The notes under the pieces are model-generated. The model was not told where the DNA came from. It made no database searches and was given only the letters and a program-made list of their open reading frames with translations. A DNA stretch of 64,000 nt. Origin: Pseudomonas asiatica (GTDB taxonomy: Bacteria > Pseudomonadota > Gammaproteobacteria > Pseudomonadales > Pseudomonadaceae). Of this stretch, positions 1 to 10,337 are shown one piece after another (positions within the stretch are counted from its first letter, which is position 1; each line of letters starts with the position of its first letter). Location of the stretch: NCBI RefSeq assembly GCF_040214835.1, contig NZ_CP157874.1, positions 5,668,501-5,732,500 on the forward strand, written 5' to 3'. The translations under genes and the position numbers were made by a program.

Positions 1-95
1 GCATCAAGGCCAGCTCAACGGCTATGTACCACGCGTTGGCGACAGCCTGCTATCGTGGCACGATTGCCGGGTTAACGACCGAGAACAACCAGATC

Positions 96-1598
96 ATGCC
101 GCAAACCATCGCGAAGAACCTGTCCCTGATCGCCGCCATCGACCTTGGCTCCAACAGCTTTCACATGGTCGTGGCCAAGGCCCACCATACCGAAATCCGC
201 ATTCTCGAGCGGCTCGGCGAGAAGGTTCAGCTGGCCGCTGGCATCGACGAAGAACGCAAGCTCAGTGAAGAGGCAATGGAACGAGGCCTGGATTGCCTCA
301 AGCGCTTTTCCCAACTGATCAACGGCATGCCGGCAGGCTCGGTGCGCATCGTCGGTACCAACGCCTTGCGCGAAGCGCGCAACCGCAACGAATTCATCCA
401 GCGCGCCGAAGCCATCCTTGGCCACCCGGTCGAGGTGATCTCCGGCCGTGAAGAAGCGCGCCTGATCTACCTGGGCGTGTCGCACACCCTGGCCGATACA
501 CCCGGCAAGCGCCTGGTCGCCGATATCGGCGGCGGCAGTACCGAGTTCATCATCGGCCAGCGCTTCGAGCCGCTGCTGCGCGAAAGCCTGCAGATGGGCT
601 GCGTCAGTTTCACCCAGCGCTACTTCCGCGACGGCAAGATCACCCCGGCTCGCTACGCGCAGGCCTACACCGCAGCGCGCCTCGAGCTGATGAGCATCGA
701 GAATGCCCTGCACCGCCTGACCTGGGACGAGGCCATCGGCTCGTCCGGTACCATTCGTGCCATCGGCGCCGCCATCAAGGCAGGCGGCCTGGGCAATGGC
801 GAGGTCAACGCCGAGGGGCTGGCCTGGGTCAAGCGCAAGCTGTTCAAGCTTGGCGAGGTCGACAAGATCGACTTCGAAGGCGTCAAGCCGGACCGCCGCA
901 CCATCTTCCCGGCGGGCCTGGCGATTCTCGAAGCGATCTTCGATGCCCTGGAACTGCAGCGCATGGAACACTGCGACGGCGCCCTGCGCGAAGGCGTGCT
1001 GTTCGACCTGCTGGGCCGCCACCACCACGAAGACGTGCGCGAACGCACCCTGAACTCGCTGATGGAGCGCTACCACGTGGACCAGGGCCAGGCTGCGCGC
1101 GTCGAGCGCAAGGCATTGCACGCCTTCGACCAGGTGGCCGACGCGTGGGACCTCAAAGACGGGAATTGGCGCGATCTGCTGGGCTGGGCGGCGAAAGTGC
1201 ACGAAATCGGCCTGGATATCGCCCACTACCACTATCACAAGCACGGCGCCTACCTGATCGAACACTCCGACCTGTCGGGCTTCTCCCGCGAGGACCAGCA
1301 AATGATGGCCTTGCTGGTGCGCGGCCACCGCCGCAACATCCCCAAGGACAAGATCGCCGAGCTGGGTGAGGAAGGGGTCAAGCTGCTGCGCCTGTGCGTG
1401 CTGCTGCGCTTCGCCATCCTGTTCCACCACATCCGTGGCAACCAGCAGATGCCGAAGGTCGAGCTCAAGGCTGCCGACAGCAGCCTCGATGTGGCCTTCC
1501 CTGAGGGCTGGCTGGAACAGAACCAGCTGACCCAGGCCGACTTCGCCAACGAGGCGGAGTGGCTGGCCCGGGTCGGCTTCGTCCTCAGCGTACGTTGA
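96..1598 (+). CDS. ppx: Exopolyphosphatase (Ppx/GppA family)
   Basis: Processive exopolyphosphatase that releases phosphate from polyphosphate ends; 500 residues, the usual length for the long Ppx form. The N-terminal ASKHA fold shows the phosphate-1 motif [12 protein letters not shown] (residues about 15-26) and the phosphate-2 motif DIGGGSTEF. The C-terminal third is the HD-like all-alpha domain. An in-frame ATG lies at 24, but ATG 96 starts the family's conserved N-terminus, so 96 is chosen. It converges on ppk, which makes the polymer, and the two stop regions overlap by 14 bp. Confidence 0.95.
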   Translation: MPQTIAKNLSLIAAIDLGSNSFHMVVAKAHHTEIRILERLGEKVQLAAGIDEERKLSEEAMERGLDCLKRFSQLINGMPAGSVRIVGTNALREARNRNEFIQRAEAILGHPVEVISGREEARLIYLGVSHTLADTPGKRLVADIGGGSTEFIIGQRFEPLLRESLQMGCVSFTQRYFRDGKITPARYAQAYTAARLELMSIENALHRLTWDEAIGSSGTIRAIGAAIKAGGLGNGEVNAEGLAWVKRKLFKLGEVDKIDFEGVKPDRRTIFPAGLAILEAIFDALELQRMEHCDGALREGVLFDLLGRHHHEDVRERTLNSLMERYHVDQGQAARVERKALHAFDQVADAWDLKDGNWRDLLGWAAKVHEIGLDIAHYHYHKHGAYLIEHSDLSGFSREDQQMMALLVRGHRRNIPKDKIAELGEEGVKLLRLCVLLRFAILFHHIRGNQQMPKVELKAADSSLDVAFPEGWLEQNQLTQADFANEAEWLARVGFVLSVR

Positions 1599-3828
1599 GG
1601 ACCGGGTTGCTCAGGCGCTCCAGCAGGGTCGCCTGGGCACTGCGCGGGTTCTGGTTGCCGGTCGGCGTGCTGCGCACGTAGCGCCCGTCCGGCTGCAGGG
1701 TCCAGGCGTGGGTGTTGTCGGTCAGGTAGCCTTCCAGCTCCTTCTTCACCCGCAGCAACAGCTTCTTGCCTTCCACCGGGAAGCAGGTCTCGACACGCTT
1801 GTCGAGGTTGCGCTCCATCCAGTCGGCACTGGACAGGTAGATCTGCTCTTCGCCGCCATTGAGGAAGTAGAACACCCGCGTGTGCTCGAGGAAACGGCCG
1901 ATGATCGAACGCACCTGGATGTTGTGCGATACCCCCGGAATGCCTGGGCGCAGGCAGCACATACCACGCACCACCAGGTCGATCTTCACGCCCGACTGGC
2001 TGGCCTTGTACAGCGCCTTGATGACCTTGGCGTCGGTCAGCGAGTTGAACTTGGCGATGATATGCGCCGGCTTGCCTTCGAGGGCGAACTGGGTTTCCCG
2101 CGCGATCATGTCGAGCATGCCCTTCTTCAGGGTGAACGGCGCGTGCAGCAGTTTCTTCATGCGCAGGGTCTTGCCCATGCCGATCAGCTGGCTGAACAGC
2201 TTGCCGACGTCCTCGGTGAGGGCGTCGTCGGATGTCAGCAGGCTGTAGTCGGTGTACAGGCGGGCGTTGCCGGCGTGGTAGTTGCCAGTGCCCAGGTGCG
2301 CATAACGCACGATCTCGCCCTGCTCGCGGCGCAGGATCAGCATCATCTTGGCGTGGGTCTTGAAGCCGACCACGCCGTAGATCACCACCGCACCGGCCGC
2401 TTGCAGTCGGCTGGCCATCTGCAGGTTGGACTCTTCGTCGAAGCGCGCCCGCAACTCGATCACCGCAGTGACCTCCTTGCCGTTACGTGCTGCGTCCACC
2501 AGCGCGTCGACGATTTCCGAGTTGGCCCCGGAACGGTACAGGGTCTGGCGCACGGCAAGCACGTGCGGGTCCTTGGCGGCCTGGCGCAGCAGGTCGATCA
2601 CCGGGGTGAAGGACTCGAACGGGTGCATCAGCAGAATGTCCTGCTTGCCGATCACGCTGAAGATGTTGTCGGCGTTCTGCAGCAGCTTGGGGATCGCCGG
2701 GGTGAACGGCGTGTACTGCAGCTCGGGGTGGCTGTCCAGGCCGGTGATGCTGAACAGGCGGGTAAGGTTGACCGGGCCGTTGACCTGGTACAGCTCGCTT
2801 TCGCTGAGGCTGAACTGCTTGAGCAGGTAGTCCGACAGGTGTTTCGGGCAGGTGTCGGCCACCTCCAGGCGCACAGCGTCACCGTAGCGGCGCGAGAACA
2901 GCTCGCCGCGCAGGGCGCGGGCCAGGTCGTCGACCTCTTCGGAGTCCAGCGCCAGGTCGGCGTTACGGGTCAGGCGGAACTGATAGCAGCCCTTCACCTT
3001 CATGCCCTGGAACAGGTCGTCGGCGTGCGCGTGAATCATCGACGACAGGAACACATAGTTGGCGCCCGGGCCACCCACCTCTTCCGGCACCCGGATGACC
3101 CGCGGCAGCAGGCGCGGGGCCGGGATGATCGCCAGGCCCGAATCGCGGCCGAAGGCGTCGACACCCTCGAGCTCGACGATGAAGTTGAGGCTCTTGTTCA
3201 CCAGCAGCGGGAACGGGTGGGTCGGGTCGAGGCCGATCGGGGTGATGATCGGGGCGATTTCGTCGCGGAAGTAGCGGCGCACCCAGGTCTTGAGCTTGGG
3301 TGTCCAGTAACGCCGGCGGATGAAGCGGATATGGTGCTTTTCCAGCTCTGGCAGCAGCACGTCGTTGAGGATCGCGTACTGGCGCTCCACTTCGCTGTGC
3401 ACCAGGTCGCTGATGCGTGCCAGCGCCTGGTGCGGCTGCAGGCCGTCGGCACCGGCCTGCTCACGGGCGAAGTTGATCTGCTTCTTCAGGCCAGCGACGC
3501 GGATCTCGAAGAACTCGTCGAGGTTGCTGGAGAAGATCAACAGGAACTTGAGGCGTTCGAGCAGCGGGTAGCTCTCGTCCAGCGCCTGTTCCAGCACACG
3601 GATATTGAACTGCAGCTGCGAGAGCTCGCGATGAATGTACAGGCTGCTGTCGTCCAGGCCTGGGATGATGATTGCCGGGGCCGGCGCGGGTGCCGGAGCC
3701 GCAGTTTCTGCCACCGGTTCCGCGGCAGGCAGGGGCGCCGGCGGCAGGTCTGGCGGGGTCTGCACCATCTCTTCGGGGAGCTCCTGGGCATCCTTGATCG
3801 CGACAGGGGTTAGCACTTCATTATTCAT
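1585..3828 (-). CDS. ppk: Polyphosphate kinase 1
   Basis: Makes polyphosphate reversibly from ATP by autophosphorylation on histidine; 747 residues. The first 60 or so residues are a Pro/Ala-rich extension. The PPK N-domain begins near [12 protein letters not shown], and the two phospholipase-D-like catalytic domains follow. The second half contains LMHPFESF and the histidine motif GFKTHAKM expected for the phosphorylated His. Convergent with ppx, whose product degrades the same polymer. There is no cotranscription; the coupling is only positional. Confidence 0.96.
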   Translation of the reverse strand: MNNEVLTPVAIKDAQELPEEMVQTPPDLPPAPLPAAEPVAETAAPAPAPAPAIIIPGLDDSSLYIHRELSQLQFNIRVLEQALDESYPLLERLKFLLIFSSNLDEFFEIRVAGLKKQINFAREQAGADGLQPHQALARISDLVHSEVERQYAILNDVLLPELEKHHIRFIRRRYWTPKLKTWVRRYFRDEIAPIITPIGLDPTHPFPLLVNKSLNFIVELEGVDAFGRDSGLAIIPAPRLLPRVIRVPEEVGGPGANYVFLSSMIHAHADDLFQGMKVKGCYQFRLTRNADLALDSEEVDDLARALRGELFSRRYGDAVRLEVADTCPKHLSDYLLKQFSLSESELYQVNGPVNLTRLFSITGLDSHPELQYTPFTPAIPKLLQNADNIFSVIGKQDILLMHPFESFTPVIDLLRQAAKDPHVLAVRQTLYRSGANSEIVDALVDAARNGKEVTAVIELRARFDEESNLQMASRLQAAGAVVIYGVVGFKTHAKMMLILRREQGEIVRYAHLGTGNYHAGNARLYTDYSLLTSDDALTEDVGKLFSQLIGMGKTLRMKKLLHAPFTLKKGMLDMIARETQFALEGKPAHIIAKFNSLTDAKVIKALYKASQSGVKIDLVVRGMCCLRPGIPGVSHNIQVRSIIGRFLEHTRVFYFLNGGEEQIYLSSADWMERNLDKRVETCFPVEGKKLLLRVKKELEGYLTDNTHAWTLQPDGRYVRSTPTGNQNPRSAQATLLERLSNPVLNVR

Positions 3829-4041
3829 CTGGCGTTCCTGAGGACGTTAACGCCCTATCATCTATTGAGCGGCAAGATAAGCGCCCATTATGACGCCTGT
3901 GTTACATGCCAGGGCAAGCCATGGCGCGTGGCTTCTGGCATTCTCCGAGCAGGAATTGTTCATGTCGAGACACATTTGGACACTTTCACGAACGCGCGCG
4001 AAGGGGTAGGCTTCGCGTTCATTTCGCCAGCACCTCAGAAA

Positions 4042-4686
4042 ATGCTTCAACAATTCCTGCAGGATTTCGGCTACTTCGCCCTTTTTCTAGGCACCTTCTT
4101 CGAAGGCGAGACCATTCTGGTGCTTGCGGGATTCCTTGCGTTCCGCGGTTACATGGATATCAACCTGGTGTGCCTGGTGGCGTTTTTCGGCAGCTATGCC
4201 GGCGACCAGCTGTGGTACTTCATGGGCCGTCGCCACGGGCGCAGGATCCTGGCACGCAAACCGCGCTGGCAGGCGATGGGTGACCGGGCGCTGGACCACA
4301 TCCGTCGCCATCCCGACATCTGGGTACTGAGTTTCCGCTTCGTCTATGGCCTGCGCACGGTCATGCCGGTGGCCATTGGCCTGTCCGGCTACCCGCCACG
4401 CCGCTATCTGCTGCTGAATGGTCTTGGCGCGGCCATCTGGGCAGTGGCCCTGGGCGCGGCCGCGTATCACTTCGGCGCCATCCTCGAAGGCCTGCTGGGC
4501 AACGTGAAGCGCTACGAGCTATGGGTGCTCGGTGGCCTGTTGGCGCTGGGCGGCCTGCTGTGGCTGCGCCGGCGCTTCCGCACGTTGCGCGCGGAGCGCA
4601 AGGCGGCGGGCAAGGCCCAGGCCCCAGAGGCTGAGCAGGCTGTAAGCCACGAGCAGCAACCAGGCCAGCGGCACGACCACCGCTAG
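4042..4686 (+). CDS. DedA family inner-membrane protein
   Basis: DedA/VTT-domain membrane protein of 214 residues. The family is implicated in undecaprenyl-phosphate or phospholipid flipping and membrane homeostasis. Family features: an N-terminal GTFFEGETILVLAG-like segment, the G-x-x-x-G-D-Q region, a central R-F-V-Y-G-L-R-T motif, and hydrophobic helices at the C-terminus. ATG 4042 is chosen because the family N-terminus (MLQQFLQDFGYF) starts there; the frame is open upstream to 3865. The last 56 codons overlap the oppositely oriented desaturase-family gene, and the charged tail (about residues 185-214) is encoded only in that overlap. Confidence 0.85.
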   Translation: MLQQFLQDFGYFALFLGTFFEGETILVLAGFLAFRGYMDINLVCLVAFFGSYAGDQLWYFMGRRHGRRILARKPRWQAMGDRALDHIRRHPDIWVLSFRFVYGLRTVMPVAIGLSGYPPRRYLLLNGLGAAIWAVALGAAAYHFGAILEGLLGNVKRYELWVLGGLLALGGLLWLRRRFRTLRAERKAAGKAQAPEAEQAVSHEQQPGQRHDHR

Positions 4687-5814
4687 GCCCAGTGCGCCGG
4701 CCAGGTACAGCGCCGGCGCATTCGCCAGCAACCGTACCAGCTCCAGGCGCACGGCCCATGGCCGGTTCTCCAGCAGCGCGCCAAGCACGAACAAGCCAAA
4801 CGCCATCAGCGCCCAGCCGAGTACCAGGGCGGAGGTTGGCACGCGTTCGGCCACCTCCATCAGATAGCTGCCCAGCGCCACGTAACCCACGAATTGCGCC
4901 GCCACATAGGCCTGCTGCGCTCGGCCCAGGGCAACCTCGAACTTGCGAAACAACGCCAGGTCCTGCTTGGCCTGCGGGTAGCGTGCAGCCACATCGGCCG
5001 GGCGCCAGCCGGTGGGCATGAACCAGATGCGCAGTTTGTCCCACAGGCTGCCGGCGCGACGGGCGTCGTGCCAGAGCTGGGCATAGAACTGCAGATTGGC
5101 CCACAGCGGGTTCCAGCTGGCCAGCGGCGTGGTTACCCCGAACACCACCGGCTCGGCCGGGTCTTCCTCTTTGAAGGTGCCGAACAGACGATCCCAGAGA
5201 ATGAACACGCCGCCGTAATTGCGATCCAAGTAAGCAGGATTTTGCGCATGGTGGACGCGATGGTTGGATGGCGTGATCAACACCCACTCAAGCCAGCCCA
5301 GCTTGGGAATGTGCCGGGTATGCACCCAGAACTGGTACAGCAGGTTGAGCGACGCCACCGTGATGAACACCAGCGGCGGCACACCGAGCAACGCCAGCGG
5401 CAGGTAGAACAGCCACGAGAAGATGAACCCGCTGCTGGTCTGGCGCAGCGCCGTGGTGAGGTTGTATTCCTCGCTCTGGTGATGCACCGAGTGCGCAGCC
5501 CACAGCACGTTGCGCTCGTGGCCAAGACGATGCAGCCAGTAGTAGCAGAAGTCGTACAGGACAAAGGCCAGCAGCCACACCCACCAGGCCTGCGGCGGCA
5601 GGCGCAGCAACGCCATGTGCTCGAACGCCAGGGCATAGGTCACCAGCCCCACCCCTTTGGTCAGCAACCCGGTACTGGTCGACAGCGCACCGGTGCTGAG
5701 GCTGTTGATCGAGTCAGCCAGGGTGAAGTTGCGCTGGCCGCGCACACGGTCGGCCAGCAGTTCGACGGCGATCAGCACGAAGAAAAACGGCACGGCCAGC
5801 AGGATCAGGTCCAT
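4519..5814 (-). CDS. Sterol desaturase family (fatty acid hydroxylase superfamily) protein
   Basis: Membrane di-iron oxygenase of the FA-hydroxylase superfamily, 431 residues. All histidine-box clusters are visible: HRLGH (95-99), HSVHH (108-112) and HRVHH (185-189), set among hydrophobic helices from residue 1 to about 165. The C-terminal 150 residues form a second hydrophobic region (about 285-400) and a basic, Ala/Gln-rich tail. The substrate cannot be inferred; bacterial members act on lipids and carotenoids as well as sterols. The 3' end overlaps the dedA-family gene by 168 bp on the opposite strand. Confidence 0.88.
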   Translation of the reverse strand: MDLILLAVPFFFVLIAVELLADRVRGQRNFTLADSINSLSTGALSTSTGLLTKGVGLVTYALAFEHMALLRLPPQAWWVWLLAFVLYDFCYYWLHRLGHERNVLWAAHSVHHQSEEYNLTTALRQTSSGFIFSWLFYLPLALLGVPPLVFITVASLNLLYQFWVHTRHIPKLGWLEWVLITPSNHRVHHAQNPAYLDRNYGGVFILWDRLFGTFKEEDPAEPVVFGVTTPLASWNPLWANLQFYAQLWHDARRAGSLWDKLRIWFMPTGWRPADVAARYPQAKQDLALFRKFEVALGRAQQAYVAAQFVGYVALGSYLMEVAERVPTSALVLGWALMAFGLFVLGALLENRPWAVRLELVRLLANAPALYLAGALGLAVVVPLAWLLLVAYSLLSLWGLGLARRLALRAQRAEAPAQPQQAAQRQQATEHP

Positions 5815-5926
5815 GGGTACGACCTCAGGTGTTATCCGCCAAGATTAGGCCGCGCTTGCAGGAATCCCTATGGCTACATCTGCCAAACTAGAGGACATTT
5901 AGCGCCTCGACACTGGAGTAAAAAGC

Positions 5927-6586
5927 ATGACAAAAAAAGTAGCGGTGATTCTTTCCGGCTGTGGCGTTTATGACGGCGCCGAAATCCACGAAAGCGTGAT
6001 CACCCTGCTGCGCCTCGACCAGCGTGGTGCGCAGGTGCAGTGCTTCGCGCCGAACATTGCGCAGATGCATGTGATCAACCACCTGACCGGCGAGGAAATG
6101 CCCGAATCGCGCAATGTGCTGGTGGAGTCGGCGCGCATTGCCCGCGGCGAGGTCAAGGACATCCGCGAGGCCAAGGCCGAAGACTTCGATGCGCTGATCG
6201 TGCCGGGCGGTTTCGGGGCGGCGAAGAACCTGTCCAACTTTGCCGTGGAAGGCGCCAACTGCAGCGTCCACCCAGATGTGCTGGCCCTGGCCGAAGCCTT
6301 TGCCGACGCCTGCAAGCCGGTTGGCCTGATCTGCATCTCGCCGGCGCTGGCGGCGAAGATCTACGGACCAGGCGTGGTCTGCACCATCGGTACCGACGCT
6401 GGCACTGCGGCGGCCGTGACGAAGATGGGTGGCACCCATGAAGAGTGCGATGTGCACGATATTGTCGAGGACACCCAGCGCAAGCTGGTGACCACCCCGG
6501 CGTACATGGAGGCCAAGTCGATCAGTGAAGCGGCTGGCGGGATCTACAAGCTGGTGGATCGGGTGCTGGAGCTGACGCACGAATAG
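5927..6586 (+). CDS. elbB: Isoprenoid biosynthesis glyoxalase ElbB (DJ-1/PfpI superfamily)
   Basis: 219-residue class I glutamine-amidotransferase-like protein of the ElbB group. The start region KKVAVILSGCGVYDGAEIHE and the LIVPGGFGAAKNL turn are characteristic. The nucleophile-elbow Cys is in GLICISPALAAK. Members have glyoxalase activity in vitro and were linked to isoprenoid production; the physiological substrate is unsettled. Single-gene unit, followed by a REP pair. Confidence 0.9.
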   Translation: MTKKVAVILSGCGVYDGAEIHESVITLLRLDQRGAQVQCFAPNIAQMHVINHLTGEEMPESRNVLVESARIARGEVKDIREAKAEDFDALIVPGGFGAAKNLSNFAVEGANCSVHPDVLALAEAFADACKPVGLICISPALAAKIYGPGVVCTIGTDAGTAAAVTKMGGTHEECDVHDIVEDTQRKLVTTPAYMEAKSISEAAGGIYKLVDRVLELTHE

Positions 6587-6606
6587 GTTCTTGCTGGCAC
6601 GCGCTG

Positions 6607-6725
6607 TGTAGGAGCGGCCTTGTGTCGCGATCGGGCCGCGAAGCGGCCCCGGCAATTTATGCGGCGAAGCTGAAAACCTGGGGCCGCGCTGCGGCCCGAT
6701 CGCGACACAAGGCCGCTCCTACAGG
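6607..6725. repeat. REP pair, type B arms
   Basis: Two inverted copies of a palindromic unit carrying TGTAGGAGCGGCCTTGTG, each flanked by GGGCCGCG/CGCGGCCC-type hairpin arms. It lies between the convergent ends of elbB and the DUF188 gene. Confidence 0.85.
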
Positions 6726-6739
6726 GACCGCTCCTGCCC

Positions 6740-7192
6740 TCAGGCTCTGGACAACCGGGCAATGATCCGGTCCAGCGCATTGGCAAACGCCTGTTTCTCG
6801 CGCTCGCCATAAGGCGCCTGCCCTCCCCCCACCTGGCCCTGCTCGCGCAGCTCGGTGAACAGGTTGCGCGCCGCCAGCCGATCACCCATGTTGCGCTCGT
6901 CGAACTCGCGCCCGCGCGGGTCCAGTGCCGCCACGCCCTTTTTCACCAGGCGGTCGGCCAACGGCACGTCACTGCAGATCACCAGCTCGCCAGGCACGGC
7001 GTGCTCCACCAGGTAATCATCGGCCGCGTCCATGCCGCTGGGCACCACGATCAGGCGCACGATCGCGAACGCCGGCTTGGCCACAGCCTGGCCCGCCACC
7101 ATCACTACCTCGAACTTGCGCTTGAGGGCGAACTTGACGATCAGATCCTTGGCCGCCTTGGGGCAGGCGTCGGCATCGATCCACACACGCAT
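6740..7192 (-). CDS. YaiI/YqxD family protein (DUF188)
   Basis: 150-residue DUF188 protein, a PIN-like/NYN-type predicted nuclease fold whose function is not established. The N-terminus MRVWIDADACP carries the conserved acidic cluster. A second conserved acidic motif is SDVPLADRL, and the region GREFDERNMGDRLAARN is typical of the family. Start 7192 is chosen because the family begins MRVWIDADACP; an ATG 15 bp upstream is in frame. Divergent from cyaA. Confidence 0.85.
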   Translation of the reverse strand: MRVWIDADACPKAAKDLIVKFALKRKFEVVMVAGQAVAKPAFAIVRLIVVPSGMDAADDYLVEHAVPGELVICSDVPLADRLVKKGVAALDPRGREFDERNMGDRLAARNLFTELREQGQVGGGQAPYGEREKQAFANALDRIIARLSRA

Positions 7193-7364
7193 CGGAAAAC
7201 CTCGCAATCAGCTTGAGGCCCCCATCATGCCTCAAGCGCAACGAAAGCTGCAGCCGCCGCCCACGCGCGCTGGGAAAATGGCGCCAATATTTCAATTGCC
7301 GCTTATCCGACCCCGCCACTCAGGCTACACTCGCCACAGCTCCGCTGGCCTGCCCGAGTGCGCA

Positions 7365-10220
7365 ATGAACCACCCCCACGAAATCCGCCCCGACCTGGAC
7401 GAAGGCATCGACCGCAAGGTCCTGGCGACATTGCGTGCGCGCTTCCTGCGGCTCAACCAGGGTCGGCTGCAGCGGGCCCTGGAGGGCCTGTCGACGCGCC
7501 AGCAACAGGTGCTGACGCTGCTGCCGCTGCTGTTTCATGTGAACCACCCGTTGCTGCCGGGCTATGTCTCCGGCAGCACCCCCGCCGGCGTATCGGGCTA
7601 CGAGCCAAGCGCCGACCTGGTAGTCGAGGCCCAGCGCCTGGCACGCTCGTTCACCTACAAGGCCCGCCATGGCAATCCGCCGCGGCCGATCCACGGCCTG
7701 TTCCTGATGGGCAGCCTGGGCTCGCTCGCCCAGGCCGAGCACAGCGACATGGACCTGTGGGTGTGCCATGCACCCGGTCTGGCCGACGAGCTGCTGGGCG
7801 AGTTGCGCCGCAAATGCCAACTGCTGGAGGCATGGGCGGAAAGCCTGGGTGCCGAGGCACACTTCTTCCTGATCGACACGCAAGGTTTCGCCCAGGGCCA
7901 ACGCGAGGGCCAGCTCGGTTCCGACGATTGCGGCACCACCCAGCACTACCTGCTGCTGGACGAGTTCTACCGCACCACTATCTGGCTGGCCGGGCGCACA
8001 CCACTGTGGTGGCTGGTGCCGGTCTACCAGGAACACGATTACCACACCTATACCCAGACCCTGCTGTCCAAGCGCTTCATCCGCAGCCAGGACGCCCTCG
8101 ACCTCGGCAACCTGGCGCACATTCCGCCCGGCGAGTTCGTCGGCGCCGGCTTGTGGCAACTGTTCAAAGGCATCGACTCGCCCTACAAGTCGCTGCTCAA
8201 GCTGCTGCTGACCGAGGCCTATGCCAGCGAACACCCCGCAGTACGCTGCCTGAGCCTGGACTACAAGCAGGCAGTGTTCGCCAACCAGCTCGACCTCGAC
8301 GAGCTGGACCCGTACGTGATGGTGTACCGGCGCATCGAGCGCTACCTGCTGCAGCGTGGCGAACACGCGCGCCTGGAGTTGGTGCGGCGCAGCCTGTACC
8401 TGAAGGTGAACAAGAAGCTCAGCGACCCGGCCCGGGCCAATGGCTGGCAACGCCGGCTGTTGCAGCGCCTGGCCGACGAGTGGGGCTGGGACGAGCGCCA
8501 GTTGGCCCTGCTGGACAGTCGCAACCAATGGAAAGTGCAGCAGGTTGCCGTCGAGCGCCGCGAGCTGGTGGCCGAACTGAACCACAGCTACCGCTTTCTC
8601 AGCCAGTTCGCCCGCACTCAGAACGCCAGCAGCCGCGCCGACCAGCGCGATCTCAATGTGCTGGGCCGGCGCCTTTACGCGGCCTTCGAGCGCCGCGCCG
8701 GCAAGGTCGAAGTGATCAACCCCGGTATCGCCCCGGACCTGGCCGAAGGCACCCTGACCCTGGTCCAGGCGCCTAACCGCAAAGAGCCCGGCAGCCACCA
8801 CTGGGAGCTGTACACCGGCAACCTGAGCCCCCATGAGGTGGACCACTTCAGCCCGCTCAAGCGTTGCCGCGAACTACTCGAACTGCTGACCTGGGCCCAT
8901 CGCAACGGGGTGATCGACAGCAGCACGCGTCTGGCGTTGCACCCGGGTGTCAGCGACCTCAGCGAATTCGAGCTGTTCAACCTGGTCGGCTGCCTGCAGC
9001 AGAGCATCCCCCTGCCCTTGCCGACCGTCAGCGAAGTGCGCCTGCTGCAACCCAGCGTTGCCGACGAGGTGCTGCTGCTGGTCAACGTCGCCATCGACCC
9101 ACTGCGCCACCACCGCGACCTGAACATCCTGATGACCACCGAGCGTACCGACTCGTTGAGCTATGCAGGCGTGCGCGAAAACCTGGTCCTGACCCTGGAC
9201 CAGGTCACCCTCAACAGCTGGAACGAGGTACTGGTCCAGCGCTATGACGGCGAGCACGCGCTGGTGCGCTGCCTGCGCGACTTCCTCAACAGCCCCGTGC
9301 TGCGCGGCCACCGGCCGAGGGTGCGGGTGCGCTGCTTCTGCCACAGCCGCGCCCAAGCCATCGGCCAACGCGTGGAGGAAATCTTCGACACCGTGCAGCT
9401 GCTGCTGGACCAGGGCCTGAACCACCGCTACCTGCTGCAGGTGGCCCAGCACACCCATGTGCTGGAGCTGCTGGCCGGGCACGTCGGCCTCACCACCCTG
9501 GCCGAGCACGAGGCACTGCTGGACCACCTAGGCGAAGAGCGTAGCGCCTACAGCCCGCTGTACCTGGATGCCAACGCCCTGCAGGACCATGACCTGCACC
9601 TGGTGCTGGAGCAGGGCCGGCCGGCCTGCATCCAGGTGTTCTACCGCCTGCAGGGTGGCTGGGCCGAGCTGTACGTGCTGGATGAATACAATGCCCTGTG
9701 GCAGCAACGCCTGCCTCTGCACGACGAAGCCCACCTGCTGTTGCCGCTGCAGCGCTTTCTGCGTTCGGTGGTGATGCGCCGTGATGCCCGGCTGCCGCTG
9801 GACACCCAGCGCGCGGCCTCACTGGACATCCACTACGCGCAACTGTTGCCTTCCGGGCCAGGCAAGGCGCGCAGCATCGAGCCGCGCCAGGCCCCGCTCG
9901 AGGGTAGCGACCAGCCTTACTATGAGGTGCAGGCGATCATCCAGGCCGGAGTGGCGGGTGCGGCGCACGTGACGCTGTATTGCGACCAGCAGGAGTTTTC
10001 CGAACTGGAGCATGGTGAACAGCTGTATGCGGTAGCCGCCCGGCAGATCATCGGGCAGCGACATGGTGCAGGGCAGTACCGCTGCTACATCACTGACCTG
10101 GATTTGTCCGAGTTGCTGGATGACCAGCTGGGGTCGACGCAGCTGTACCTGCGCTACAAGCGGGAGCTGGAGCAGGCTTTGAACGAGGGGTTGGAGCAGG
10201 TTTTGGCGCAAGAAGCTTGA
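7365..10220 (+). CDS. cyaA: Class I adenylate cyclase
   Basis: Converts ATP to cAMP; soluble class I enzyme of 951 residues, slightly longer than the E. coli protein. The N-terminal catalytic half has the nucleotidyltransferase signature GSLGSLAQAEHSDMDLW, with Gly116-Ser117 and Asp128/Asp130 as expected for metal binding. The C-terminal half is the regulatory region. ATG 7365 matches the family N-terminus (MNHPHEIRPDLDEGIDRKVL); the frame is open back to 7032. Transcribed alone and followed by a REP pair. Confidence 0.95.
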   Translation: MNHPHEIRPDLDEGIDRKVLATLRARFLRLNQGRLQRALEGLSTRQQQVLTLLPLLFHVNHPLLPGYVSGSTPAGVSGYEPSADLVVEAQRLARSFTYKARHGNPPRPIHGLFLMGSLGSLAQAEHSDMDLWVCHAPGLADELLGELRRKCQLLEAWAESLGAEAHFFLIDTQGFAQGQREGQLGSDDCGTTQHYLLLDEFYRTTIWLAGRTPLWWLVPVYQEHDYHTYTQTLLSKRFIRSQDALDLGNLAHIPPGEFVGAGLWQLFKGIDSPYKSLLKLLLTEAYASEHPAVRCLSLDYKQAVFANQLDLDELDPYVMVYRRIERYLLQRGEHARLELVRRSLYLKVNKKLSDPARANGWQRRLLQRLADEWGWDERQLALLDSRNQWKVQQVAVERRELVAELNHSYRFLSQFARTQNASSRADQRDLNVLGRRLYAAFERRAGKVEVINPGIAPDLAEGTLTLVQAPNRKEPGSHHWELYTGNLSPHEVDHFSPLKRCRELLELLTWAHRNGVIDSSTRLALHPGVSDLSEFELFNLVGCLQQSIPLPLPTVSEVRLLQPSVADEVLLLVNVAIDPLRHHRDLNILMTTERTDSLSYAGVRENLVLTLDQVTLNSWNEVLVQRYDGEHALVRCLRDFLNSPVLRGHRPRVRVRCFCHSRAQAIGQRVEEIFDTVQLLLDQGLNHRYLLQVAQHTHVLELLAGHVGLTTLAEHEALLDHLGEERSAYSPLYLDANALQDHDLHLVLEQGRPACIQVFYRLQGGWAELYVLDEYNALWQQRLPLHDEAHLLLPLQRFLRSVVMRRDARLPLDTQRAASLDIHYAQLLPSGPGKARSIEPRQAPLEGSDQPYYEVQAIIQAGVAGAAHVTLYCDQQEFSELEHGEQLYAVAARQIIGQRHGAGQYRCYITDLDLSELLDDQLGSTQLYLRYKRELEQALNEGLEQVLAQEA

Positions 10221-10222
10221 AT

Positions 10223-10332
10223 TGCCGGGGGGCGCGTTGCGCCCCTTTCGCGACACAAGGCCGCTCCTACAGGGGAATGCGTAATCCTGTAGGAGCGGCC
10301 TTGTGTCGCGATGGGCCGCAAAGCGGCCCCCA
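10223..10332. repeat. REP pair, type B arms
   Basis: Inverted pair of type B units (CGACACAAGGCCGCTCCTACAG and its complement) separated by only about 15 bp. It lies between convergent cyaA and rnk. Confidence 0.85.
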
Positions 10333-10337
10333 GGCCC

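Noticed and set aside
24-95. Upstream start for ppx at 24
   Set aside because: It would add 24 residues not found at the start of the family; the conserved sequence begins at 96.
1708-3813. 701-codon plus-strand open frame opposite ppk
   Set aside because: It is the exact mirror of a well-conserved gene in a GC-rich genome; composition is His/Val/Gln-rich without domain features, as expected for antisense open frames.
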